NCBI RefSeq assembly: GCF_000765695.2 | Contig: NZ_JRPB02000014.1 | Location: 1-32,835 of the forward strand | Length of the DNA: 32,835 bases | Reading direction: 5' to 3' | Source of the DNA: Helicobacter sp. MIT 11-5569 | Lineage (GTDB): Bacteria > Campylobacterota > Campylobacteria > Campylobacterales > Helicobacteraceae | In this document: in pieces, positions 17,696 to 27,485 of the stretch | How positions within the stretch are numbered: position 1 is the first letter of the stretch | Layout: the number at the start of each line of letters is the position of its first letter | Program-made: the position numbers and the translations under genes | The notes under the pieces: model-generated | What the model was told of the DNA's origin: nothing | The model's input: only the letters and a program-made list of their open reading frames with translations | Databases searched by the model: none

Positions 17696-18166
17696 TTAAC
17701 GCATAAAATGTCCGCTTTTACCCCCGCTTTTTTCAAGTAAGCAAATTTCGCTTAAAACCATTGTTTTATCAATGGCTTTGACCATATCATAAATTGTTAG
17801 CAGTCCGATATTAACCCCCATTAATGCTTCCATTTCTACACCTGTTTGCCCAAGAGTCTTTGCACGCACTTTTAAAATAAAAGCATTTTCTTCTGGAATT
17901 TCTTCAATATCGCATTTAATGCTACTTAAAAATAATGGGTGGCACATAGGAATGAGTTCTGAAGTGCGTTTTGCTCCCATAATAGCGGCAATAATTGCAG
18001 TTTGCAAAACTGCTCCTTTTTTGACTTTTTGTTCTTTTATGGCGATAAATGCTTCTTTGTTCATTGTGATTTTACCGCTTGCAATCGCTTCTCTTTGTGT
18101 GGAATCCTTAGCGGAAACATCTACCATTTTTGGGTTTTGGTTTTCATCTAAATGTGTGAGTTTCAT
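17696..18166 (-). CDS. moaC: Cyclic pyranopterin monophosphate synthase
   Basis: MoaC catalyses the second step of molybdenum cofactor synthesis, converting the MoaA product to cyclic pyranopterin monophosphate. The 156 residues show the hallmark [28 protein letters not shown] and [20 protein letters not shown], with catalytic K50, the conserved H76 and the later D-x-x-KA-x-DK stretch. The ATG at 18166 has AAAGGA upstream. An in-frame extension to 18208 would run into the 3' end of pglB. The gene lies 10 bases after the pglB stop, probably in the same transcript, with no other mo genes nearby. Confidence 0.96.
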   Translation of the reverse strand: MKLTHLDENQNPKMVDVSAKDSTQREAIASGKITMNKEAFIAIKEQKVKKGAVLQTAIIAAIMGAKRTSELIPMCHPLFLSSIKCDIEEIPEENAFILKVRAKTLGQTGVEMEALMGVNIGLLTIYDMVKAIDKTMVLSEICLLEKSGGKSGHFMR

Positions 18167-18176
18167 TCTAAATCCT

Positions 18177-20159
18177 TTAAAGGAGTTTGTAAATTGTAAT
18201 TTTGTCATTTTTTAGCACTTTTTGGAATAAGTTAGGGTTTAATGTCTCAAAAAATAATCCTTGAAAATAAAAACTCTCAAAATAGCTTGTATCGCACAAT
18301 ACGATTCTGCCATCTTTTAGCTCTAGCGCACTTAGTGGGCTTTTTGGATTGAAATGTTGTGTTTGGTTTGTTTTTAGGCTGATAAGTTTTGCAATTTGTT
18401 GGTGGTTTGGGCTTAGGATTCCTCTTTTTAAATCTAAGATGAAATTGTTTTTAAAATACGCTTTTTGGGATTTTGTATTTTGGCTAAGGGAGAAAAATTT
18501 TAAAGGAATCGCTTTGTGTGTGATTGTATCAAAAGCACTAAAAGAAACAATGCTTGGAAAAATTTCTAACATGTCAAGAAAAAGAATAATATAGAGATTT
18601 TTGGTGTGGTTTGCGATAGGGTGAGAAAGTAGGGATTCTGTGAAATTTGGTGCATTTTGGTGTTTGTCTATTGTGCCATCAAGTAAAGTTTTAGCAATTT
18701 TATAGCTAAAGTGATTGTCAGAATGGCTAAGAAATAAGCTTATAGGATAGTTTTGTTTGCCTAAATGTTTGCCGCCATCAATAAAAACATTAAGATTGCT
18801 AAAATAATTAATCATATAACCATAATCCCACCATGAAAGCGCAAAATCTCCATTTTTAGACGGGATTGCATATAAAAGATTTGCTTCTGTGGAATCTAAA
18901 ATGGGCTTTGGAGTGTAGGATTTGATATGCATAAGATGTGGAGAGAGAATTAAAGCAATAAAGGCAAGGCGTAAAATAAAATGCAATGGAATCTTATTGG
19001 AAAAAATCGCAAAAAGATAGCTTAATCCAAGTGCGCAAACAGGCACAGCATAAAAGCTAAATCTAAGCCCTTGTGCGAGTGCAAAAAATCCTAAGAATAA
19101 AAGCGGCAAAAAGATAAGAAATTCCCTTTGTTTATACACCAAATAACAATAACCCAAAAGACTTAATAAAAAAAGCACAAGATTTCCGCTAACGCGGTTT
19201 GCCAGAGCAAAAAAAGAGATTTTTGAAGTTTCTGCAATGGAATCTAAAACATTTAAAAACGGGAGAGATTCTGCATTTTTAGGGTTTAAAGGTGCATTAA
19301 AAAGCGTGCTAATAAAAGGAGCATTTAAAAAGCTAGGAAATAAAATATAAAGCACAAAAAGCGTAAAAGCGCAAAGATAGAGCCAAAAGAATTTTTGTGG
19401 AATGCTCACAAAACTCAAAGCTAAACCAACTAATATCCATAGTGGTGTGCCAATATAAAATGGTAATAAAGGTATATAAAGCGCAAAAGGAATGCTTAGC
19501 ATCAAAATAATAAGTGCTGCGCGCTTGTCTTTAAAAAATACTAAAATTGCAATAAAGCCTAAAAATACATAGCGTAAATTTGGATAATAAAGCAATGCAA
19601 AAACACTTAAGGCAAATAAGAATCCCAAAGTATAGCGTGGATTTTTCTGTAAAATTAATGCACAAATGCCTAAACAAAGTGGCAAAATTAGCATATCAGT
19701 ATCATAATAGCCAAAAATAGTGCGGTTATAATAACTAACACTAAGCGCGCTTAAAAGTCCTGCTAAGATTGAAGGTAGAATCCCAAATGCTTTTGTCAGC
19801 CACATTGTAGGAAAAACAATGAGTGTTCCCATAAATCCTGAAAGATAAAATAACACTTGCTCCAAAGAAAAAGGAGTAAGATAAGCAATGCTTGCAGTGA
19901 TGATTGCTAAAGGTTCATGTATGGGGGAATTCAGCGTGGATTTTAATAAGGAATCTTGCAAGGAATCATTAGTGAAATTTTGTAGAAACAATAAAATATC
20001 TTTTGCGCCTTGTGCATAAAAATAACCATCGTTAGTGTTTAATAGCCAAGCGTTGTGATATAAAAATTGCGGATAGGATTCCAAAACAAAAGGATAGTAA
20101 AAGCGCAAAGCAACGCAGAAAAAATATACACTTATGCTAGAGAGTAAAAAAATGCGCAT
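18177..20159 (-). CDS. pglB: Bacterial oligosaccharyltransferase PglB (STT3 family)
   Basis: PglB transfers a lipid-linked glycan to asparagine of periplasmic proteins. The 660 residues comprise about a dozen membrane helices followed by a periplasmic C-terminal domain. Visible signatures are NTNDGYFY (first catalytic aspartate, D44), GYYDTDM (DxD-like), SIAETSKIS (the TIxE motif with the external-loop glutamate), SWWDYGY (sequon binding) and MLEI in the C-terminal domain (the MxxI motif). The ATG at 20159 follows GGAG; an upstream in-frame GTG at 20174 has no ribosome site. It is slightly shorter than C. jejuni PglB (713) and is not in a pgl cluster here. Confidence 0.93.
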   Translation of the reverse strand: MRIFLLSSISVYFFCVALRFYYPFVLESYPQFLYHNAWLLNTNDGYFYAQGAKDILLFLQNFTNDSLQDSLLKSTLNSPIHEPLAIITASIAYLTPFSLEQVLFYLSGFMGTLIVFPTMWLTKAFGILPSILAGLLSALSVSYYNRTIFGYYDTDMLILPLCLGICALILQKNPRYTLGFLFALSVFALLYYPNLRYVFLGFIAILVFFKDKRAALIILMLSIPFALYIPLLPFYIGTPLWILVGLALSFVSIPQKFFWLYLCAFTLFVLYILFPSFLNAPFISTLFNAPLNPKNAESLPFLNVLDSIAETSKISFFALANRVSGNLVLFLLSLLGYCYLVYKQREFLIFLPLLFLGFFALAQGLRFSFYAVPVCALGLSYLFAIFSNKIPLHFILRLAFIALILSPHLMHIKSYTPKPILDSTEANLLYAIPSKNGDFALSWWDYGYMINYFSNLNVFIDGGKHLGKQNYPISLFLSHSDNHFSYKIAKTLLDGTIDKHQNAPNFTESLLSHPIANHTKNLYIILFLDMLEIFPSIVSFSAFDTITHKAIPLKFFSLSQNTKSQKAYFKNNFILDLKRGILSPNHQQIAKLISLKTNQTQHFNPKSPLSALELKDGRIVLCDTSYFESFYFQGLFFETLNPNLFQKVLKNDKITIYKLL

Positions 20160-20179
20160 TATTCTCCAATACACACATA

Positions 20180-20185
20180 CTTATA
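20180..20185 (-). promoter_or_regulatory. Candidate -10 of pglB-moaC
   Basis: TATAAG on the minus strand lies 21 bases before the pglB ATG, with GGAG in the short leader. It sits in the 163-base AT-rich gap shared with the divergent efflux operon. Confidence 0.4.
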
Positions 20186-20296
20186 GTGTTTTTGTGATTA
20201 ATCTATTTTTTTGTTTAAAAATGTAGATTATAATGCTTTTTTTGCAATATTTTAGAGATTTCACAAAAATTTAACATTTTCATTTTACAATAACAA

Positions 20297-20302
20297 TAAA
20301 AT
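20297..20302 (+). promoter_or_regulatory. Candidate -10 of the RND efflux operon
   Basis: TAAAAT lies 21 bases before the GTG start of the membrane fusion gene, with AAAGGAA between them. The surrounding sequence is nearly all A and T, so the call is weak. No repressor gene of the TetR type lies nearby. Confidence 0.3.
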
Positions 20303-20322
20303 AAAGTTCTTAAAGGAATTTT

Positions 20323-21468
20323 GTGCGATTTAGCAAAAGTTTTATTATTTTATGCGCGATAGCAATATTTAGCGGTATAGGGATTGGATTTTTAAATGCT
20401 TCACAAAAGGATTCTGCGCAGCCTAAAGAGCAATTAGAATCCAAAATGGTAGAATCGCAAAATGTAGAATCCAAAAAAGCTTCCAAAGCCACACTTGTGA
20501 AAACTGCACCTATCCAAAGTGGAATCTTAAATCAAACTTATCAATATGTGGGTTCATTGTATTTTAGCGAGCGAGGTTTGCTAGCTTCTGAAATTTCTGG
20601 AATTATTGATTCTGTGGTTGTTAATGAAGGGCAACGCGTCAAAAAAGGAGAAGTATTAGCGATTTTAAATAGTGATTTGCTTAGTGATGAGATTGCCTCA
20701 AAAGAAGGGGCATTTAAGCAAGCAAAAGCGCAGTATGAAAAGATTAAAAAAGATTATGCGCGTTATAAAACTTTGTATGAAAGTGAATCAATTTCTTTTA
20801 AAGAATACGAAGATATTTTGTTTGATATGCAAGCACAAAAGGGAAATATGGAATCTATCGCGCATGGATTAGAATTGTTAAAAACGCAAAAGCGCAAAAA
20901 AGTTATCACAGCACCTTATGATGGTGTAGTTTTGCAAAAGCTTTTAAAACAAGGAGAATGGGTAAGTGCTGGAGCGGGTGTATTTAATTTTGCAAAATTA
21001 ACTCCACTTGAAGCAACGTTTGAAGTTTCTTTTGAGATTCTGCGTTCTTTAAAAGTTGGTGATAATCTAGAAGTGCAAATCGCAAATCAAAATTATAAAG
21101 CAACAGTTAGCGCATTGATTCCATTAGGAGACGCAAAAGCTAGGACTTTTCCACTAAAACTTGCGATTGATGATCCTAAAGGAGAATTGATTGAGGGTTT
21201 AGAGGTGCGCGCTTCTTTTGGAGTTAAAGGAGATAAAGAAATGTTTTTAGTGCCACGTGATGCGATTTTGCCAGAAGCAAATGGAAATGTAATTTTTGTG
21301 CTTAATGGAAAACAAGCAAAAAAAGTGGCAATTACTATTAAGGGTTATGAGGGATTAAACGCATACATTGCGCCTATAAATTGGAATCTTAATGTTGAAA
21401 ATAGGGTGATTGTTGTAGGGATAGAACGTTTAAAAGATGGAGATAATGTTTCTGAGGCTAATTTATGA
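20323..21468 (+). CDS. RND efflux membrane fusion (periplasmic adaptor) protein
   Basis: This adaptor links the inner-membrane pump to the outer-membrane channel. The 381 residues begin with one hydrophobic anchor (about 5-25, FIILCAIAIFSGIGIGF) rather than a lipobox. The two halves of a lipoyl-type domain follow (VVNEGQRVKKGEVLAILN and TAPYDGVVLQKLLKQGEWV), flanking a helical hairpin (about 120-185), then beta-barrel and membrane-proximal domains. The start is GTG, supported by AAAGGAA. A serine/lysine-rich linker with repeated ESK/ESQ units follows the anchor. The gene is coupled by ATGA to the pump gene. Confidence 0.9.
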   Translation: MRFSKSFIILCAIAIFSGIGIGFLNASQKDSAQPKEQLESKMVESQNVESKKASKATLVKTAPIQSGILNQTYQYVGSLYFSERGLLASEISGIIDSVVVNEGQRVKKGEVLAILNSDLLSDEIASKEGAFKQAKAQYEKIKKDYARYKTLYESESISFKEYEDILFDMQAQKGNMESIAHGLELLKTQKRKKVITAPYDGVVLQKLLKQGEWVSAGAGVFNFAKLTPLEATFEVSFEILRSLKVGDNLEVQIANQNYKATVSALIPLGDAKARTFPLKLAIDDPKGELIEGLEVRASFGVKGDKEMFLVPRDAILPEANGNVIFVLNGKQAKKVAITIKGYEGLNAYIAPINWNLNVENRVIVVGIERLKDGDNVSEANL

Positions 21469-24400
21469 TAAAAACATTGATTAATCGTCCTGTTGTCGTG
21501 ATTATAGGAATGATTTTGCTAAGTTTATTTGGAATCCTATCACTTAGCACAATGCCTTATCAGCTCACACCTCAAGTTACGCGTCCTGTGATTTCTGTGA
21601 ATACAACTTGGAGTGGCGCAACTCCTTATGAGATTGAAAGAGAGATTTTAGAGAGACAAGAGCAAGTGCTAAAAGGGATTGATAATCTTGAAACAATGGA
21701 AGGATTTGCAAATAACGGACGCGCAAATGTAACATTAGAATTTAAAATTGGCACAGATTTAACAAAGGCAATGCTAGATGTTAGCAATAAGTTAAATGAA
21801 GTTAAAGGGTATCCAGATGACATTGACCGCCCTGTAATTCGCGCAACGGGAGAAGATACAAATCCTGTTGTTAGAATGATGTTAGTGAGTATTGATGCGC
21901 GTGTTAATGTCAGAGAATCTAGGACGTTTTTTAATGAAAATGTGATTCAGTATTTTGAACGTATTGATGGGGTGGCAGAAGTTTCTTTTCCTGGTGGTGA
22001 TGATAGGGAAATGCATGTAATTATTGATGATAGAAAACTTGCAATCTATCAGCTTGATGTCGCAAGAATCGCAAATGTGCTAGATAAACAAAATATTAAT
22101 TTATCTGCTGGAAGCTTGGATTATGGGAGAAAATCCTATCGTGTGCGCACGGTTGGAGAGTTTAAAAGCCCGCAAGATATTTTAGATGTGGTGATTTGGA
22201 GTGATGGAGTAAAGCGCGTTAAGATTAGTGATGTGGCAATTGTAAAAGAAGGTTTTGAAAACAAAACAACCGCATCTTATTATCGCGGAGATGAAAAAGC
22301 CCCCAAAGAAGCATTGTTTGTCGCGATTAAACCAACCGCTGATGCAAATGTTTTAGAGCTTACAAATGCGGTGGAAGTTGTTTTTAATACTTTAAATGAT
22401 GGAATCTTAAAAGATAATGGATTAAAACTAGAATGGACAAATGACCAAAGGGATTATATTCAGCAAGCCATTGCTTTGGTGAAGGCTAATATTATCATTG
22501 GAGCATTTTTGGCATGTGGTGTGTTATTTGTATTTTTACGTTCTTTTACTTCAACATTAATTATCGCTGTGGCTATGCCATTAAGCGTATTTGGGACATT
22601 TATTGTGATGGCATTTTTAAACCGCACATTAAATGTTGTATCTTTGGCTGGAATCTCTTTTGCAGTGGGAATGCTTGTGGATTCCGCAATTGTTGTTTTA
22701 GAAAATATTGATCGGCATAAAAAGATGAGAAAAAGCCCGATGGAAGCTGTTGTTGATGGCACAAAAGAAGTGATTGGGGGATTAGTAGCTTCTGTGCTAA
22801 CGACTGTGGCGATTTTTATTCCCATCTTAAACATTCAAGAAGAAGCTGGGCAGCTATTTAGAGATATTGCTTTAGCGGCGAGTGCTGCTGTTAGTTTTTC
22901 TCTCTTTGTCTCTATTATTGTGATTCCAACACTTAGTTATCAAAGCTCAAAGTTTCTTGGAGTAAAGCAAAGTCTTTTAGCAAAGAGTAAGAATCTGCAA
23001 GAGGTTTATAGAAGTGGCTCTCAGTTTTCTTTGAAAATTAGAGAGTTTGGGCAATGGTTTGTGGATTGGGTAATGTTTTTTGTGCAAACATCAATGCAAA
23101 GTATGCGTAATAAGATTTTAACGATTCTTAGTCTAACATTTTTAAGTCTTGCATTTAGTTATGTTTTGTTGCCAAAAATGGAGTATTTGCCACAAGGTAA
23201 TCAGAATTTTGTCTTTGGGAGAATAATTCCCCCTCCGGGATTATCGTATAGTGAAAAAGAAAAAATAGGACAAGAGATTTTTAGTTGTTTGGGAGATTAT
23301 TTTGCAAGTAGTGGATTTGAAGAAAATGCAAACTATCCTGCTATTGCAAATTTGTTTTATGTTGGGGGAAGTGCAGATTTGATTTTTGGATTGCGTGCAT
23401 TACAGACGACAAGAGCAGCGGATTTGATTCCCCTTGCAAAAACTTGTATCCAAAAGATTCCAGGGGTTAGTGGAACAGCTCTGCAAACAGGGATTTTTGA
23501 GCGCAGGGGTTCAAGTCGTGGAGTGGATATTGATATTAGTGGAGAAAATATAGAATCGCTAATTGTTAGTGCAATTACTTTAGAAAAAATTATTAAAGAA
23601 GTTTTTGTGGAAAAATATGGAGAAAAAAATATTGCAACTTTGCAAATGCGTGCGCGTCCTAGCCTTGAAATACTTTATCCGGAGTTAAATTTGTATCCGA
23701 ATTTAGAGCGTATAAGTGCAGTTGGGCTTGATGTGAATAGTTTTGGTGTTGCTTTAGATGTGCTTTTAGATGGGAGAAAGATTGCCGAGTATAAAGAAGA
23801 AGGTAGAGAAAAAATTGATTTAGTTTTAAAATCTCAAAATGGAGCAATTTATTCTCCAGAGGAGCTTTATAATGCAAGTATTTATACTTCTGTGGCTGGG
23901 ATTATTCCTATTAGCACGCTAGCAGATTTGAAGCTAGAATATGGGACAAATCAGATTCGCCATTATGAGCGCAAAAGAACTATTACACTTATGCTAAACC
24001 CTCCATCAAATATTACGATTCAAGAATCTATGGAGCTTATTAGTGGAGAAATTTTAGAACGCTTAAAAGCAAGCGGAGCATTAGAAAATAATAGTATTTC
24101 TCTTAGTGGAACAGCAAATCAGCTAACTACAATTAAAAATTCCTTATTGCTAGGCTTTGTGCTAGCGGTGTTTATTATTTATTTGTTAATGGCAGCATTG
24201 TATGAGGATTTTATCTATCCTTTGATTATTCTTTTTAGTGTTCCTCTTGCTGTTGGGGGAGGATTTTTAGGGCTTTGGTTAGTTAATGTGTTTTTGGTGT
24301 ATCAACCTTTAGATGTGCTAACAATGCTTGGGTTTATTATTTTGGTTGGAATCGTTGTTAATAATGCGATTTTAATTGTGTATCAAAGTTTGCATAATGT

Positions 24401-24650
24401 GCGTTTATATGGAATGGACGCGCAAAATGGGATTTTAGAAGCTGTGCGTGTTAGAATCCGTCCGATTTATATGAGCACTTTGACTTCTCTTTTTGGAATG
24501 CTTCCTCTAGTCGTAGCTCCGGGTGCTGGAAGTGAGATTTATAGGGGATTAGGAGCGGTAATTTTGGGGGGATTAGGTTTTTCAACAGTGCTTAGTATTT
24601 TTTTGATTCCTTGTTTGCTTTCTTTCTTTATTAAAAGGGAGATAAAATGA
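21465..24650 (+). CDS. RND efflux pump, inner-membrane transporter (AcrB/HAE1-like)
   Basis: A 1061-residue RND transporter with the usual layout: helix 1 (PVVVIIGMILLSLFGILSL), a large periplasmic domain, helices 2-6, a second periplasmic domain, and helices 8-12. The proton-relay helix 4 reads GMLVDSAIVVLENIDRH, so only the first of the two AcrB aspartates is kept. Helix 10 reads IVVNNAILIV, with asparagine where AcrB has its lysine. Both variants occur in other HAE1 pumps. Heavy-metal signature residues were not seen, so drugs, bile salts or similar compounds are the likelier substrates. It is coupled by ATGA overlaps to the adaptor and channel genes. Confidence 0.92.
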   Translation: MIKTLINRPVVVIIGMILLSLFGILSLSTMPYQLTPQVTRPVISVNTTWSGATPYEIEREILERQEQVLKGIDNLETMEGFANNGRANVTLEFKIGTDLTKAMLDVSNKLNEVKGYPDDIDRPVIRATGEDTNPVVRMMLVSIDARVNVRESRTFFNENVIQYFERIDGVAEVSFPGGDDREMHVIIDDRKLAIYQLDVARIANVLDKQNINLSAGSLDYGRKSYRVRTVGEFKSPQDILDVVIWSDGVKRVKISDVAIVKEGFENKTTASYYRGDEKAPKEALFVAIKPTADANVLELTNAVEVVFNTLNDGILKDNGLKLEWTNDQRDYIQQAIALVKANIIIGAFLACGVLFVFLRSFTSTLIIAVAMPLSVFGTFIVMAFLNRTLNVVSLAGISFAVGMLVDSAIVVLENIDRHKKMRKSPMEAVVDGTKEVIGGLVASVLTTVAIFIPILNIQEEAGQLFRDIALAASAAVSFSLFVSIIVIPTLSYQSSKFLGVKQSLLAKSKNLQEVYRSGSQFSLKIREFGQWFVDWVMFFVQTSMQSMRNKILTILSLTFLSLAFSYVLLPKMEYLPQGNQNFVFGRIIPPPGLSYSEKEKIGQEIFSCLGDYFASSGFEENANYPAIANLFYVGGSADLIFGLRALQTTRAADLIPLAKTCIQKIPGVSGTALQTGIFERRGSSRGVDIDISGENIESLIVSAITLEKIIKEVFVEKYGEKNIATLQMRARPSLEILYPELNLYPNLERISAVGLDVNSFGVALDVLLDGRKIAEYKEEGREKIDLVLKSQNGAIYSPEELYNASIYTSVAGIIPISTLADLKLEYGTNQIRHYERKRTITLMLNPPSNITIQESMELISGEILERLKASGALENNSISLSGTANQLTTIKNSLLLGFVLAVFIIYLLMAALYEDFIYPLIILFSVPLAVGGGFLGLWLVNVFLVYQPLDVLTMLGFIILVGIVVNNAILIVYQSLHNVRLYGMDAQNGILEAVRVRIRPIYMSTLTSLFGMLPLVVAPGAGSEIYRGLGAVILGGLGFSTVLSIFLIPCLLSFFIKREIK

Positions 24651-25903
24651 TGAGATATGTTTTATTTTTTCTTTGTTTAAGTGGAATCATTAACGCATTA
24701 AGCTTACAAGAAGCTTTAGATTTGACATTAAGTCATAATCCTAACATTAAAGAGCAAGAGTATTTGCTACAAGAAAGCAGAGCAAATTATAAAATGTATC
24801 AAAGCCCATTTTATCCTAGTCTTAATGTAATGTATGGGACGCAAAAGAGCAATCGTATCCAAAGAGCAGATAAAAAGACAAGTGGGAATTTAGGCGGAAA
24901 TGTGCAATATAATCTTTTTAATGGCTTTAGTGATGTTTATAATCTAAAAAGTTCTAAAGCATTATTAGAATCGCAAAATTATCAACTAGAAGCGACAAAA
25001 GAAGATGTGATTTTGCTAGTTAAAAGTGCATACATTAATGTGCTAAGACAAGCGCAAAATGTGGAGATTGCTGAACAATCAAGAGTGCTATTAGAAGAGC
25101 AAAGGCGACAAAATTTAGAGTTTTATCATGTCGGATTAATCCAAAAAAATGATTTATTAAAAATTGAAGTTGAACTTAATAATACTTTGCAAAATCTTCT
25201 TGCTTATAAAAGTGCGTTAAATTATGCGTTAAGAGATTTAGAACGTTACACACGCACAAAAATTTCTTTGCAGGATATTGAAGAGCTAAAGCTTAAAAAT
25301 AGGAATCTAAATTTTGAGACGCTAAAGCAAGATATGCTACAAAGGCGCGCTGAATTATTGTTTATGGATAAAATTATTGAGAGTAAAGCACATTTGGTGC
25401 AAAGCGCAAAAGGGAATTTTCTACCAGAAATTGATATTATAGGAAGTTATACGCGTTATGGAGATGATTATGCGCTGCGTGGGCGTGAAGGGATATATAA
25501 AGATGAAACAAATGTGCAACTTGCTTTAAATTTTAACATTTTTGATGGTTTTAGCGATAGTTTTAATGTAGAGAGTGCGCAGATGAATAGGCTTGCTTTT
25601 GAATCTCAACGCGTTGCGTTAGTTGAGGAGTTGGAGTTACAACTCTTTAATGCTTTAGAAAATTATAATCTTGCTTTAAATGCTTTAGAGATTGCAAAAC
25701 TTGCACTTGCACAAGCAGAAGAGAATTATAGAATCTCAAAAAATCGTTACACTCAAAGAATGGAAAGCACAGGTGATTTTTTGGACGCGGAGCTAGCTTT
25801 AACACAAGCGCGTAGTAATGTAGCGATTAATACTTATGCGATTATAGAATCGCTTGCACAATTAGAGAGAATCACGCAAACACAACTGATGATTAGGCAA
25901 TGA
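24647..25903 (+). CDS. TolC-family outer-membrane efflux channel
   Basis: This 418-residue protein has a cleavable signal peptide (ending GIINA, before LSLQEALDL) and the internal duplication typical of TolC. LDLTLSHNPNIKEQEYLLQES starts the first repeat, and RRAELLFMDKIIESKAHLVQ the second. Each is followed by a strand region (NLGGNVQYNLFNGF and NVQLALNFNIFDGF) and long helices. It would complete the tripartite pump with the two upstream genes. Two adjacent ATG codons are possible starts. It is the last gene of the operon. Confidence 0.92.
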   Translation: MMRYVLFFLCLSGIINALSLQEALDLTLSHNPNIKEQEYLLQESRANYKMYQSPFYPSLNVMYGTQKSNRIQRADKKTSGNLGGNVQYNLFNGFSDVYNLKSSKALLESQNYQLEATKEDVILLVKSAYINVLRQAQNVEIAEQSRVLLEEQRRQNLEFYHVGLIQKNDLLKIEVELNNTLQNLLAYKSALNYALRDLERYTRTKISLQDIEELKLKNRNLNFETLKQDMLQRRAELLFMDKIIESKAHLVQSAKGNFLPEIDIIGSYTRYGDDYALRGREGIYKDETNVQLALNFNIFDGFSDSFNVESAQMNRLAFESQRVALVEELELQLFNALENYNLALNALEIAKLALAQAEENYRISKNRYTQRMESTGDFLDAELALTQARSNVAINTYAIIESLAQLERITQTQLMIRQ

Positions 25904-25905
25904 TT

Positions 25906-25914
25906 TGTTATAAT
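25906..25914 (+). promoter_or_regulatory. Extended -10 promoter before the DMT permease
   Basis: TGTTATAAT combines the TG extension with a perfect TATAAT. It begins 2 bases after the TolC stop and lies 30 bases before the ATG of the permease gene, so the permease-dsbI pair has its own promoter. Confidence 0.65.
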
Positions 25915-25944
25915 GCGCTATTTTAGTTTGTATTTTTAGGGGAA

Positions 25945-26850
25945 ATGATGCCCAAAAGTGTTGTGTTTTCTGTTTTGCTTGTGGTTGCGATGTTTTTTTG
26001 GGGGGCTTCTTGGCCTAGCAGCAAAGTGCTTGTGGGTTATACGAGCGCAGATGTGGTTACTTTTTGGAGATTTTTTGTTGCTTTTCTTGCTTCGCTTCCG
26101 CTTATTGCTGTTTTAAGGATTCCGCTTAGAATTGATGGCAAAGCATTTAGATATTTATTATTTGCTGCAATTTTAAATTGCTTGTATTCTTTAATGTTTT
26201 TTGTTGGGTTAAATTATGGAAGTGCTGGCAAAGGAGGAGTTCTTGTAACAACAATCACACCCGTTTTTGTCTATCTTTTAACTTTTGGGCTGCATAAGAT
26301 TCAAAAAAATACAAACAGACAAATGAAAGGCAATGAGATTTTAGGATTATTTTTAGGTGTTGTGGCTGGAATCTGTTTGTTAGATTTAGGAAGCTCACAG
26401 ACAATTTTTAGCAAGTTTAACACTTTTTTTATTTTGTGTGCATTAGATTGGGCGGTTTTAACCTTAGTATGCCATAGGCTTAGAATCCACCCTATTGCAA
26501 TTAATTTTTATATTACGCTTTTTAGCGTAGTGTTGTTTTCTCCCATTTTCTTAGTGCAACCTGCAATATTAGAAATTTTTAATTTTGATTTACATTTTTG
26601 GTTGATGCTCTTTACAATTGGGGTGCTTTCAACTGCGGTTGGGACAAGTATTTATTATATGGGGATTGCACAAGTTGGTGCAGAAAAGGCAAGCTCTTTT
26701 CAGCTTTTAGTGCCTATATTTGCGCTTTTGACAAGTTATTTTATTTTAGGAGAGATTCCAAGTCTTTTAACATTAGTTGGGGGTGGAATCGCAATTTTTG
26801 CGATTTATCTCATCAATCTTTATAAGCCTAAAATTAGGAAAAATCAATGA
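25945..26850 (+). CDS. DMT-superfamily (EamA) permease
   Basis: A membrane protein of 301 residues with about ten hydrophobic helices and two EamA halves. The first begins FFWGASWPSSKVLVGYTSADVV and keeps the WG-x-x-(F/W)-x-x-S/K pattern. The second half ends GAEKASSFQLLVPIFALLTSYFILGEIPSLLTLVGGGIAIFAIYLI, a classical EamA signature. The family exports or imports amino acids, nucleosides or similar metabolites; the substrate is not evident. Two in-frame ATG codons stand together (25945 and 25948), and the AGGGGAA site spaces better for the second. The stop overlaps the dsbI start. Confidence 0.88.
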   Translation: MMPKSVVFSVLLVVAMFFWGASWPSSKVLVGYTSADVVTFWRFFVAFLASLPLIAVLRIPLRIDGKAFRYLLFAAILNCLYSLMFFVGLNYGSAGKGGVLVTTITPVFVYLLTFGLHKIQKNTNRQMKGNEILGLFLGVVAGICLLDLGSSQTIFSKFNTFFILCALDWAVLTLVCHRLRIHPIAINFYITLFSVVLFSPIFLVQPAILEIFNFDLHFWLMLFTIGVLSTAVGTSIYYMGIAQVGAEKASSFQLLVPIFALLTSYFILGEIPSLLTLVGGGIAIFAIYLINLYKPKIRKNQ

Positions 26851-27452
26851 TGCAATGTTTAAAAAATCTTAGCAAAAAGCGTGAAGTTTGGTTTTTATTT
26901 GGGGTGGCGGCATTTTTCTTTGTTGCATTTTCACATTTTATCTTACAGAAATATTTATTATTGCAGCCTTGCGAACAATGCGTGTATATTCGCTATGCTT
27001 TTGTTGTATTGGGAATTGGCTGTATGCTTGTAGCGGTGAATCCAAAAAGTTTATTTGGATTGTTTGGAATCCTAATTTGCATTTACGCGTTAATAAAAGG
27101 TATTGTAGCGGCATTAATGTTAGATAAAATCCAAAAAGCATTGCAGAGTGAAACAATGGTGTTTGGGCTGAAAGGCTGCTCACTTTATCCAAAATTTGAT
27201 TTTAATCTTCCTCTTGATATTTGGATTCCGCAGCTTTTTGCGCCTTATGGTTTTTGTGGTATAGAAACACCTATGATTAATGGAATCACGCTAAGCCCTT
27301 TGCAAGAAAAGCTTGTTGCTTTTTATAGTGAAGGGTGGTATTTAATTCCTGTTTTAAAATTTGGAACAATGGCACAATGCGCATTTGGAATCTTTATTCT
27401 TTATGCAATTTTAATCACATTGCTCTTTATTGATAATTTTTATCAAAGATAA
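26847..27452 (+). CDS. dsbI: Disulfide bond formation protein DsbI (DsbB family)
   Basis: An inner-membrane thiol oxidase that re-oxidises periplasmic DsbA-type proteins using quinone. The 201 residues have a first helix (about 14-34), the active-site pair C42-E-Q-C45 in LLQPCEQCVYIRY, and a second periplasmic cysteine pair at C111 and C137 flanking FDFNLPLDIWIPQLFAPYGF. This long second loop and the fifth helix fit the DsbI branch of Helicobacter and Campylobacter rather than classical DsbB. No dba-like small gene is next to it. The start overlaps the permease stop as ATGA. Confidence 0.87.
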   Translation: MMQCLKNLSKKREVWFLFGVAAFFFVAFSHFILQKYLLLQPCEQCVYIRYAFVVLGIGCMLVAVNPKSLFGLFGILICIYALIKGIVAALMLDKIQKALQSETMVFGLKGCSLYPKFDFNLPLDIWIPQLFAPYGFCGIETPMINGITLSPLQEKLVAFYSEGWYLIPVLKFGTMAQCAFGIFILYAILITLLFIDNFYQR

Positions 27453-27485
27453 TACAATACGTGAATTATTTTACAAGGGCATAGA

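Noticed and set aside
25992-26005. T7-G6 homopolymer tract in the DMT permease, possible phase-variation site
   Set aside because: G6 tracts of the same length also occur in nuoB (2085-2090) and the RND gene (near 24566-24571); phase-variable tracts in this group are usually longer, and all three frames are intact.
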